Source: Stakelama sediminis (GTDB taxonomy: Bacteria; Pseudomonadota; Alphaproteobacteria; Sphingomonadales; Sphingomonadaceae). Taken from it: a stretch of 64,000 bases of DNA. Position 1 is the first letter of the stretch. Each line of letters begins with the position of its first letter. The translations under genes were made by a program, and so were the position numbers. The stretch is from assembly GCF_014199335.1 (NCBI RefSeq), contig NZ_JACIJI010000007.1, forward strand, positions 43,835 through 107,834, read 5' to 3'. Positions 46,234-53,903 of this stretch are shown one piece after another. The notes beneath the pieces were generated by a model. The model had not been told where the DNA came from. It was given only the letters and a program-made list of their open reading frames with translations, and searched no databases.

Positions 46234-47700
46234 TCAGGCAGGCGTGGCGGGTGCCTTGTCCAGCCAGCCGCCGCTAAAGCCCGCGCGCCGCAGGCCGCGA
46301 ACGATGTTCGGGCTGCGCCGCATCACGCTCCAGACCAGATCGTCCTCATGGTTGGCGATGGCACCCAGAATCGGTCCCTGATCGATTCCCAGCCAGTCGT
46401 TCGCGACCCAGCCATGCTGTGCATCTACCGTACCGCTGCGCACATCGCGGTCGGTGGCACGGAAGCTGGGATTGAAGCTGTCGCGAAAGCCGTATTCGCC
46501 GAACAGCCGGTCGCCATGCTGTTTCAGCATCGCCAGTCCCGCCGGAACCGAAATTTCGGGCGCAAAAGCCAGCGAGCCCAGCGCAGCGGTCGGCGCGATC
46601 GTGCCGTCGTCGAACCCGTCAGGCTCATTAATGGGTCCACGTGCCGAATAGCCGCGATATTTGCGCGTCAGCTCATCATGCTCGATGGCGAAACCACCCG
46701 GCCCGTCACAGGCCGTCAGCCCCCAGATATCCTTGCTATAGCCACGCCATCCCAGCGGGTTTTGCGTGCAATAGGCACGGTTTGCATAGGTGTTACGGCG
46801 ACTATTTTCGAAATAGTCGAATCCGGCGGCACGCATCGGTGCGTCATAGATGCCGCGAAAGTCGATCCACATCTCGCTATATTGCGATCCGAACAGCGGC
46901 GCGAAGGCCAGCCGCCTCTTATCGCCCTCCCCTTTCCAGAAACAGGGATAGGTTGCGGTCCATGCCTTCCAGCTACCGTCTGCGGCCGGATGGCGCTTCG
47001 ACCCGAGCGCCAGCACATAGACCAGCTTACCCTCATTATATCCGGTCCAGCGCCGTTCGATGAAGCCGCTCTCGGGATGCCACCCCATCGAAATGCCCGG
47101 CCCGTCCTGTTGCCACCAGTTCCAGTCGGCGGCCTCGACCAGTTCGGTGCCCAGCCTGCGGATTTCGCGCTCGTCACGATGGTCGCCATCGAAAAAACCG
47201 GTGGCGAACAGGATACCCATCTGCATCAGACTGGTGTCGACGGTCGAAAGCTCCGTCTTTCCGGCACGCAGGCCGGTCTTCATGTCGAGGAAGTGGTAGA
47301 AGAACCCCTTATATCCCGCAACGCCCTGCGCAGCGCTTCCCATCGGCAGGCGCGACAGAAAGCGTAACGTGGTCAGCGTGCGTTGCCGTGCATCTGCCCG
47401 CTTGATCCAGCCGCGCTGTACGCCGATGCCATAAGCGGTCAGACCAAAACCGATCGCGGCGATGCTGCAATAGGATTTGGACGGATAGCGATCCGGGATC
47501 AGCCCATTTTCAGAGTTCGCGGTGTTCAGGAAATAGAGCAGCGTCCTGCGCTCGATTTCCCGGAATTCCGCGGGAAGAACCGATGAACCGGCTTTACCCT
47601 GCATCGCGCGCATGGCCTGAACGGGGCCGGAAACCGCACCGGCGGCAAATGCCGCACCGGCACCAGTGACAAGCGTTCTGCGGTTGAGCGAAAGGGTCAT
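46234..47700 (-). CDS. Tat-exported GH144-type (Glycoamyl, PF10091) glucanase
   Basis: A 488-residue secreted glycoside hydrolase with a twin-arginine signal (LNRRTLVTGAGAAF, cleavage near VQA). The catalytic domain is the (alpha/alpha)6 Glycoamyl type: FLNTANSENGLIPDRYP, SIAAIGFGLTAYGIG, FYHFLDMKTGLRAG, ELSTVDTSLMQMGILFA, WGLTACDGPGGF, DGTIAPTAALGSLAFAP, YGFRDSFNP, WLGIDQGPILG. Family members characterised as GH144 are endo-beta-1,2-glucanases, though many are simply called glucoamylase-like. ATG 47700 follows AGGAG at 11 bases; TTG 47706 is an alternative. It is immediately downstream of lacI on the same strand, so autoregulated with it. It would cut glucan for the GH3 enzyme. Confidence 0.85.
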   Translation of the reverse strand: MTLSLNRRTLVTGAGAAFAAGAVSGPVQAMRAMQGKAGSSVLPAEFREIERRTLLYFLNTANSENGLIPDRYPSKSYCSIAAIGFGLTAYGIGVQRGWIKRADARQRTLTTLRFLSRLPMGSAAQGVAGYKGFFYHFLDMKTGLRAGKTELSTVDTSLMQMGILFATGFFDGDHRDEREIRRLGTELVEAADWNWWQQDGPGISMGWHPESGFIERRWTGYNEGKLVYVLALGSKRHPAADGSWKAWTATYPCFWKGEGDKRRLAFAPLFGSQYSEMWIDFRGIYDAPMRAAGFDYFENSRRNTYANRAYCTQNPLGWRGYSKDIWGLTACDGPGGFAIEHDELTRKYRGYSARGPINEPDGFDDGTIAPTAALGSLAFAPEISVPAGLAMLKQHGDRLFGEYGFRDSFNPSFRATDRDVRSGTVDAQHGWVANDWLGIDQGPILGAIANHEDDLVWSVMRRSPNIVRGLRRAGFSGGWLDKAPATPA

Positions 47701-47739
47701 CGGCAATATCTCTCCTGGTTTGGGATGACCCGATACCGC

Positions 47740-48738
47740 TCAGTTCGACGCTTGCGTCGTACCGCGCGCCATCAGGCCGGGGGTCAAACGTTCAAATGCG
47801 GGGGCGTCTGCGCGCCCTTCCATTTCCTCGATCAGGCGCTCGGTGGCGCGTGCGCCAAGGCCGTCAATGTCAACGCGCATGGTGGAAAGCGACAGAAACC
47901 GGGCCAGCGGCACGTCGTCGAAACCGGCCACCGCGACCCGCCCGGGCACATCGATACCCGCCTCGCGCAATGCCTGCAGCGCGCCGAGCGCCATCATGTC
48001 GTTGGCCGCGAAGATCGCGTCGAAAGGCACGTCATCAGCAAGCAATTCCTGCACCAGCCGCCCGGCCGTCGCTTCCTGAAAGTCGCCTTGCAGGATGCGC
48101 GCGGGCTGATCCGGGGCGAGTTCCGCCATGACTTCGGAAAAGGCGTCGCGCCGTTCGCTGGCGTCCAGATTGTCCTCAATCCCGGCAATATGGACGATAT
48201 TGCGACGGCCGCAGGCAAGCAGATGTTCAACCATCAGGCGCACCCCGGCGCGATTGTCGACGCGGAACGCGTGATGCCGATCTTCCCCCTGACAATTGAC
48301 CAGCACGGTCGGCAACCCTGTCGGCAGAGCTGCCGCAAGGTCGGCAGCATCCAGTTGCGGTGCCATCACCAGCAATCCGTCCACCCGGCCGCGCATCGCC
48401 GCCATGGCCTGCCCGGCCAGCACGCCGTCGGCATGCATGCTCGACAGGAGCGGGAAATATCCATGCGCACTGGCCGCCCGGTCGATCCCGCGCATCAGTT
48501 CACTGAAAAACTCGCCATGCAGATCGGGGAGAACTACCCCCAGTGCGTGCGTGCGTGCAGTGCTCAGGCTGCGCGCTGCGGCATTGGGCGTATATCCCAG
48601 CGCCCTGACCGCCTCCAGCACCCGTTCGCGGGTATCGGGATGCACATTATCCTTGCCGTTCAGCACGCGTGAGACGGAAGCTACCGAAAGCTCCGCCGCG
48701 CGCGCGACATCCCGGATCGTCGCCGACGTCTTGGCCAC
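47740..48738 (-). CDS. LacI-family transcriptional regulator
   Basis: A 332-residue repressor: N-terminal LacI helix-turn-helix ATIRDVARAAELSVASVSRVLNGKDNV with hinge helix GYTPNAAARSL, then a periplasmic-binding-protein-like sensor with LGVVLPDLHGEFFSELM, GLPTVLVNCQGE, AIFAANDMMALGAL and VAGFDDVPLARFLS. It should bind the palindromes at 48820 and 42309 and be released by a sugar ligand. GTG 48738 is chosen because GGAG precedes it by eight bases; the frame stays open to 48801. It is divergent from the GH3 gene and followed by the GH144 gene. Confidence 0.93.
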   Translation of the reverse strand: MAKTSATIRDVARAAELSVASVSRVLNGKDNVHPDTRERVLEAVRALGYTPNAAARSLSTARTHALGVVLPDLHGEFFSELMRGIDRAASAHGYFPLLSSMHADGVLAGQAMAAMRGRVDGLLVMAPQLDAADLAAALPTGLPTVLVNCQGEDRHHAFRVDNRAGVRLMVEHLLACGRRNIVHIAGIEDNLDASERRDAFSEVMAELAPDQPARILQGDFQEATAGRLVQELLADDVPFDAIFAANDMMALGALQALREAGIDVPGRVAVAGFDDVPLARFLSLSTMRVDIDGLGARATERLIEEMEGRADAPAFERLTPGLMARGTTQASN

Positions 48739-48819
48739 GTCGCCTACTCCATTCCGTTGAAATAACGCGCTGTGATAATTCATTGCCAAGCCGATTGCCA
48801 CCGAACGGGTTGGCGGGTA

Positions 48820-48833
48820 TGTAACCGGTTACA
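48820..48833. promoter_or_regulatory. LacI-type operator in the lacI/GH3 divergent promoter
   Basis: Perfect palindrome TGTAACCGGTTACA, identical to 42309-42322, lies 82 bases upstream of the lacI start and 64 bases upstream of the GH3 start. A 14-base identity at both places is very unlikely by chance and supports autoregulation plus control of the GH3 and receptor genes. Confidence 0.88.
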
Positions 48834-48896
48834 GTCATCGGCACAAACAATTATCGCTGTCTTGTAAGCGTAAGCCAAAAGAGGGATGGGAGGGGT

Positions 48897-51179
48897 ATGC
48901 TCAAAAAACCCGTAGCACGTCGCAGCATCATTCAGGCACTGGGCCTGATGACCGCATGGTCCGCAACTCCGGTGCGTGCCGCATTGAAGTCGATGGATGC
49001 GAAGCAGACCCCCGCCTTTATCGACAAGCTGATCCAGCGCATGACTCTGGAGGAAAAAGCCGGGCAGCTGACCATCATGGCGGCCGCATGGGGCGGCAGC
49101 CACGCCACCGCGCTCAACCCGCCGGGTGACGGCAAGGGATTTGACGACCAGCTCGCCGATGCGGCGGCGGGCAGGCTGACCGGCGTGTTCAACGGCGGCG
49201 GCGCCGAAATGGCGCTGCGTATGCAAAAGGCGGTGATGCAGAAATCGCGGATGAAAATTCCGCTGCTGTTCGCTGCCGACGTCATTCACGGCTTCCGCAC
49301 CATCTTCCCCATCCCGCTTGCCGAAGCGTCCAGTTTCGACCCCGACCTTGCCATGCGCACCGCGCGCGCCGCCGCGTTCGAGGCGAGCGGTGCCGGGATC
49401 GACTGGACCTTTGCGCCAATGGTCGACATCGCCCGCGATCAACGCTGGGGCCGGGTCATGGAGGGTGCCGGTGAGGACGTGTATCTGGGCGATCTGTTCG
49501 CCGCGGCCCGTACCAGAGGGTTTCAGGGAGAAAGCCTGAACTCCGACGAATCATGTCTTGCCTGCCCAAAGCATTTTGCCGCCTATGGCGCGGTGGAGGC
49601 CGGCCTCGACTATAACCATGTCGACATGTCGATGCGCACGCTGCGCGAAGTCTACCTGCCGCCGTTCAAAAAGGCGTTTGAAGCGGGCGCAATGACCACC
49701 ATGGCGTCGTTCAACGACATTAACGGCGTGCCCAGTACCGAAAATCACTGGCTGCTCACCGAGCTCCTGCGCGACGAGTGGGGTTTCACCGGCATGGTGG
49801 TTTCGGACTATACCGGGGATCAGGAACTGATCGCCCATGGCGTCGCCGCCGACGGCAAGGATGCAGCGCGCCTCGCCTTTCTGGCGGGCGTCGATATGAG
49901 CATGCAGAGCGACCTCTATTACAAACACCTGCCCGATCTGGTCCGCGGCGGCGCGATTCCCGAAGAAAAGGTGGACATGTCCGTGCGCCGTGTCCTGATG
50001 ATCAAGGCGATGCTGGGTCTGTTCGACGACCCGTTCCTGCGGATCAAACCGGCGCGTGAAAAGTCGCGTGCCTTTCTGCCCGCAAACATTGCCCTCAGCC
50101 GCGAAGCCGCGCGCAAATCCATCGTGCTGCTGAAAAACGAAGGCGATCTGCTACCGCTTTCAACCAGCAAGAAGATCGCGGTGATCGGCCCCTTCGCCGA
50201 CGGCAAGCACGACCTGATCGGCGGCTGGGTCGTCTATGGCACCGATCAGGATGCAGTCGACATGCCGACTGCGCTGCGTGCTGCCGGCGCCGATTTCACC
50301 GTGACGAAGGGCAGCGATGTCGAGAAACCGCTGGAGGGCGGCATCGATGCAGCGGTTGCCGCTGCGCAGGCCGCCGATGTGGTCGTCCTTGCCATCGGCG
50401 AAAGCCAGAACATGTCGGGCGAAGCGCAGTCGCGCGTGGATATTGTGGTCCCCGAGCCGCAACAGGCGGTGGCGGAAGCGGTGGCGAAAACCGGCAAGCC
50501 CATTGTCGTGCTCCTGAAAAACGGACGCGGCCTGGCGCTGAAGGGAGCAGTACGTGACGCAGCGGCAATCCTCGTCACCTGGCAACTGGGAACGCAGGGC
50601 AGCAACGCCATTGCCGACATCCTGTTCGGCGCGCACGGCCCATCCGGCCGCCTGCCGATCAGCCTGCCCTATGCCACCGGGCAGGAACCCTATTATTACG
50701 CGCACCGGTCGACCGGGCGTCCACAACCGGCCGACCAGCCGCGTGAACCGTACAAGGCGCAATATCGCACCGTTCCCAATGCGGCGCTCTATCCGTTCGG
50801 CCACGGCCTGACCTATGGCAATATTGCCTATTCCGATCTGACGATGAGCAGCGCCGACCTGCCCTGGGACGGCACAATCGAACTCGGCGCGACGATCACC
50901 AATTCAGGCAAGCGAGCCGCTGAGGAGACCGCGCAGCTCTACATCCATGATGTCGTGGCAAACGTTACCCGGCCGGTACGCCTGCTCACCGCCTTTCAGA
51001 AGGTGCAGCTTGCCCCCGGCGAGTCCAAAAAGGTCCGTTTCAGCATTACGCGACAGGATCTGCTTTACATCGGCCTCGACATGAAATGGGGCGTTGAACC
51101 GGGCGCGTTCGACGTCTGGATCGCGCCTTCTGCTCAGGCCGAGGGAGTGAAGGGCAGTTTCACGCTTCAGGGCGGCTGA
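48897..51179 (+). CDS. Exported glycoside hydrolase family 3 beta-glucosidase
   Basis: A 760-residue BglX-type enzyme that should release glucose from oligoglucosides. Tat-like signal VARRSIIQALGL (residues 7-18). GH3 N-terminal domain with FAADVIHGFRTIFPIPL, KHFAAYG, and nucleophile Asp304 in VVSDYTGDQE (SDW is more common); C-terminal domain with acid/base Glu in IGESQNMSGEAQSR; a fibronectin-III-like domain ends it (ATITNSGKRAAEETAQLYI). GGGAGGGG precedes ATG 48897. It is divergent from lacI, under the operator at 48820, and its 3' end overlaps the convergent symporter gene by 20 bases. Confidence 0.95.
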   Translation: MLKKPVARRSIIQALGLMTAWSATPVRAALKSMDAKQTPAFIDKLIQRMTLEEKAGQLTIMAAAWGGSHATALNPPGDGKGFDDQLADAAAGRLTGVFNGGGAEMALRMQKAVMQKSRMKIPLLFAADVIHGFRTIFPIPLAEASSFDPDLAMRTARAAAFEASGAGIDWTFAPMVDIARDQRWGRVMEGAGEDVYLGDLFAAARTRGFQGESLNSDESCLACPKHFAAYGAVEAGLDYNHVDMSMRTLREVYLPPFKKAFEAGAMTTMASFNDINGVPSTENHWLLTELLRDEWGFTGMVVSDYTGDQELIAHGVAADGKDAARLAFLAGVDMSMQSDLYYKHLPDLVRGGAIPEEKVDMSVRRVLMIKAMLGLFDDPFLRIKPAREKSRAFLPANIALSREAARKSIVLLKNEGDLLPLSTSKKIAVIGPFADGKHDLIGGWVVYGTDQDAVDMPTALRAAGADFTVTKGSDVEKPLEGGIDAAVAAAQAADVVVLAIGESQNMSGEAQSRVDIVVPEPQQAVAEAVAKTGKPIVVLLKNGRGLALKGAVRDAAAILVTWQLGTQGSNAIADILFGAHGPSGRLPISLPYATGQEPYYYAHRSTGRPQPADQPREPYKAQYRTVPNAALYPFGHGLTYGNIAYSDLTMSSADLPWDGTIELGATITNSGKRAAEETAQLYIHDVVANVTRPVRLLTAFQKVQLAPGESKKVRFSITRQDLLYIGLDMKWGVEPGAFDVWIAPSAQAEGVKGSFTLQGG

Positions 51180-52527
51180 CGGCCGGTGCGTCGGCGGGGT
51201 GTCGATCATCCCGCCCGGCACCGCGCACCGGATAGGCGAGCATGATCAGGCCGGCCAGCAGGAAGAAGAACAAGGGCACCAGCGCGATCCCCAGTCGCAG
51301 CCCGGTTTCGCTGGCGATGGTATGGGCGAAACTGTTCTTCAGCCCCTCATGCCCCAGAATATAGCCCAGCATCAGCGTTCCCATGCCGATACCCAGACGC
51401 TGCAGCAACGCGACCAGCCCATAGGTAGCGGCATCCGCGCGCACGCCCAGATTGCGTTCGCCATGATCGATGGTGCGCGGCAACAATGCCCACAGCACGA
51501 AACTCTGTCCGACAATCGCCACCTGCATCACCACCAGAAAGATCTGTGCCGATGCGACGATGCTCATGTCGCCGAACACGAACAGGAGCAGATTGACCGC
51601 ACCCAGCGCGGCGGCGGCAAACCATAAACGGCGCGCCCCGAACCGCCGCGTAAACAACAGACATAGCGGGATAGCCAGACCGCTTACCGCCATCATCAGC
51701 CCCAGCGCCAGATGGCCCGCCTGTTCATCCCCAAGCGCGTATTTGAAATAATAAAGGACCGATTTGTCGACCATCGTGACGGCGACAATCATCGCGCTCA
51801 TCGCCCCTGCCAGCACCAGAAACGCACGGTTGCGCAGCACTGCCATGATCGTGACGAGCAGCGGCAGCGTGGCAGGGGCCTTATGCGCGTCCTCCATACC
51901 ATCGCGATAGTTTAATCCGACGAAAATGAGCAAAACCGTCGCAACGATCGCGAACAGGACGGCCGCTCCGGAATAAGCCGCCGCCCCCTGCTCGCCCGTC
52001 AGCCATTGCCCCAACGGAACGGTACCGAGCGCGACGGTCATCGCGGCAAGCGTGCCGGACAGCATCCGCACACCCGCCACCAGCGCGCGATCGCCCTCAT
52101 TGGTACTGATCCGCGCAGACATCGCGAGATAGGGTATGTTGACCAGCGCATAGAAACTGCGCAGCGCGATGTGCGTGCCCAGCACCCACCAAAGGATGCC
52201 GTTCCCGGTCAGAGGCACGGGCATATAGGCAAGCACAAAGCTCAGCCCCAGCGGAATCGTTCCGATCATGAAAGTGCGGCAATGGCGCCCGACAACAGGC
52301 ACCCGGTCGACCCACAGCCCGATGGCAAGACTGATGACACCATCCCATACGGACGCGATGGCATATAACCATGCCGCCGTGGTGATCGGCAGGTGCAGTG
52401 CCTCGGTATAGTAAAAGAGCAGGTAGAGCATCATGCTCTGCCAGTAGAGGTTGAACCCGTAATCTCCGCTGGCGAAGAACAGCAGGCGTGCAAATCCCGG
52501 CCTGGACGGGCGCGCGCCCTTCTGCGT
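51160..52527 (-). CDS. MFS sugar:cation symporter (GPH/MelB-like) with unusual or lost start codon
   Basis: A 12-helix glycoside-pentoside-hexuronide:cation symporter that should import the sugar released by the GH144/GH3 enzymes. The conserved N-terminus FFASGDYGFNLYWQSMMLYL is read in frame, but the first ATG is at 52434, inside that motif; upstream there is no ATG, GTG or TTG before a stop codon. AAGGA (52534-52538) stands six bases before an ACG codon at 52527 (ACG CAG AAG GGC), where related proteins begin. So it either uses ACG or has lost ATG by one transition. Later motifs: LWVDRVPVVGRHCRTFM, VNIPYLAMSARIS, GVRMLSGTL. Its 3' end overlaps the GH3 gene. Confidence 0.8.
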   Translation of the reverse strand, partial: TQKGARPSRPGFARLLFFASGDYGFNLYWQSMMLYLLFYYTEALHLPITTAAWLYAIASVWDGVISLAIGLWVDRVPVVGRHCRTFMIGTIPLGLSFVLAYMPVPLTGNGILWWVLGTHIALRSFYALVNIPYLAMSARISTNEGDRALVAGVRMLSGTLAAMTVALGTVPLGQWLTGEQGAAAYSGAAVLFAIVATVLLIFVGLNYRDGMEDAHKAPATLPLLVTIMAVLRNRAFLVLAGAMSAMIVAVTMVDKSVLYYFKYALGDEQAGHLALGLMMAVSGLAIPLCLLFTRRFGARRLWFAAAALGAVNLLLFVFGDMSIVASAQIFLVVMQVAIVGQSFVLWALLPRTIDHGERNLGVRADAATYGLVALLQRLGIGMGTLMLGYILGHEGLKNSFAHTIASETGLRLGIALVPLFFFLLAGLIMLAYPVRGAGRDDRHPADAPAVSRPEA

Positions 52528-52731
52528 TTCCGTTCCTTCGCACCGAAACCGTCTGGAAATCCCGCTATGTCGCTCGGTCAGAACCCGGCTCCTTCATCGG
52601 CAAGGCTTCGCTGCGTTTTGCATGTCATTGCAGGCCCTACCCTCATCCGGCGAGCATTCGCCCTGCCCCCTTGGAAATCACCGCTTTCCATAAGAGCCGG
52701 AAGAAGCGCACGCCAGCAACACTTTGTTACA

Positions 52732-52744
52732 AAGCCGTGCGGAT
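52732..52744. promoter_or_regulatory. Perfect 13-base palindrome upstream of the CHPH protein gene
   Basis: CTTTGTTACAAAG is a perfect dyad about a central T, 56 bases before ATG 52801 and 204 bases from the symporter. A related word GTTACAAA recurs at 55241, ahead of the carbonic anhydrase gene. It may be an operator for the neighbouring two-component regulator, but this is inference. Confidence 0.35.
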
Positions 52745-52800
52745 CAGGAAAACTGACAAGTCTAGTCAGGGTGCAACCGATCATTTTTCAAGAGGAAGCT

Positions 52801-53070
52801 ATGTTCGCATCCCTAATACTCGCCGCCGGGCTGTCGGCGGTTACTCCGCAAGTCGGCGCGTCCGCGACCATGGCTGCCTGCCACCCCCATCCCGGCAAGA
52901 CCATCGGCTGCGCCACCCGAAAGACACCCGTAGCCGCCACGCCCAGGACGGCTGCAGCCGCCTGTCACCCGCATCACGGCAAATCGCATGTGTGCCGTTC
53001 CGGACAACGTGTTGCGATGAACAGCGACGACCGGACCAACAGTTCGATGGGCCGTGGCGCCCCGCAATAA
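52801..53070 (+). CDS. Small secreted protein with two CHPHxGKxxxC repeats
   Basis: An 89-residue protein starting at ATG 52801 (AGAGGA upstream). Residues 1-22 form a signal peptide. The mature part has two repeats with identical spacing: CHPHPGKTIGC (Cys27-Cys37) and CHPHHGKSHVC (Cys55-Cys65), separated by a Thr/Ala/Pro-rich linker, and a polar tail. The paired Cys-x9-Cys with His-Pro-His suggests metal binding or disulfide-linked hairpins in the periplasm. I know no named family. It is followed by an excellent intrinsic terminator and then by a two-component pair, so it is a separate transcription unit. Confidence 0.62.
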   Translation: MFASLILAAGLSAVTPQVGASATMAACHPHPGKTIGCATRKTPVAATPRTAAAACHPHHGKSHVCRSGQRVAMNSDDRTNSSMGRGAPQ

Positions 53071-53086
53071 CCGATCCATCCCCCTT

Positions 53087-53125
53087 GAGTGACGGAGCTG
53101 CCCTTGCTCCGTCACTCTCTTTTTG
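53087..53125 (+). terminator. Intrinsic terminator
   Basis: Perfect 12-base arms GAGTGACGGAGC (53087-53098) and GCTCCGTCACTC (53106-53117) with a 7-base loop, followed by TCTTTTTG. It ends the small CHPH protein transcript before the response-regulator gene. Confidence 0.93.
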
Positions 53126-53189
53126 TCTGGACGCATCAGGGTCCGGCATTTATCCCGCCCGCCTGAAAGCCCCGGATTAAAATGAGTTT

Positions 53190-53903
53190 ATGACAGCCGG
53201 TTCCATCGTACTGGTCGAAGATGACCCACCGCTGCGCATGCTGACCGCACGCGCGCTTCAGGAAAGCGGGTATGATGTCCGGACCGCCGCCACCGGTGCC
53301 GAAATGTGGGTCGCACTGGAGGGTGCTCCCGCCGATCTGATCATCCTCGACATCATGCTGCCGGGTACCAGCGGCCTCGACCTGTTCCGCAAGCTGCGCC
53401 GCGAAAGCGACGTCCCCATCATCTTCGTCAGCGCACGCGGCAACGAACAGGACCGGGTGCTCGGCCTCGAACTCGGTGCCGACGATTATCTCGCCAAGCC
53501 GTTCAGCACCCGCGAACTGATTGCCCGCGTCGGTGCGGTATTGCGACGCCATGGCGCACCGACCGATGCAGAGCGCGATGCCGTCCGCAACGAAGCGCGG
53601 TTCGACGGCTGGACCGTCTCGCTCAGCCGCCGCGAACTCCATTCGCCCGACGGCACCATGGTCGACCTGACCAGTGCGGAATTCGATCTGCTGACCACCT
53701 TCCTCAATCAACCGCAGCGCGTGATCAGTCGCGAACGTCTGATCGAATTGTCGCGCACGCGTATCGGCGACAGTTCCGATCGCAGCATCGATGTGCTGAT
53801 CAGCCGGTTGCGACGAAAGATTTCCGCGGCCGGAGGCGACGCCCCGATCGTTACCGTGCGCGGCATCGGCTATATGCTGCGATCCGAGGTCGAGCGCGCG
53901 TGA
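53190..53903 (+). CDS. OmpR-family response regulator
   Basis: A 237-residue two-component regulator. Receiver with acidic pocket VEDD, phospho-acceptor Asp54 in LIILDIMLPG, Thr/Ser in FVSARG and Lys in LAKPFSTREL; winged-helix DNA-binding domain with DLTSAEFDLLTTFLNQPQRV, RDRSIDVLISRLRRKI-type segment (SSDRSIDVLISRLRRKI) and TVRGIGYML. It overlaps its kinase gene by four bases (GTGA). The target is unknown; proximity to the carbonic anhydrase/SulP genes and the CHPH protein gene suggests envelope, pH or metal control. Confidence 0.92.
   Translation: MTAGSIVLVEDDPPLRMLTARALQESGYDVRTAATGAEMWVALEGAPADLIILDIMLPGTSGLDLFRKLRRESDVPIIFVSARGNEQDRVLGLELGADDYLAKPFSTRELIARVGAVLRRHGAPTDAERDAVRNEARFDGWTVSLSRRELHSPDGTMVDLTSAEFDLLTTFLNQPQRVISRERLIELSRTRIGDSSDRSIDVLISRLRRKISAAGGDAPIVTVRGIGYMLRSEVERA

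Noticed and set aside
52097..52543. 148-codon minus-strand frame at the symporter start
   Set aside because: It reads a different frame across the same bases and lacks membrane helices; the GPH motif is in the other frame.
53306..53899. N-terminal extension of the sensor kinase frame
   Set aside because: It is only the alternate frame of the response regulator; GTG 53900 is the coupled start.
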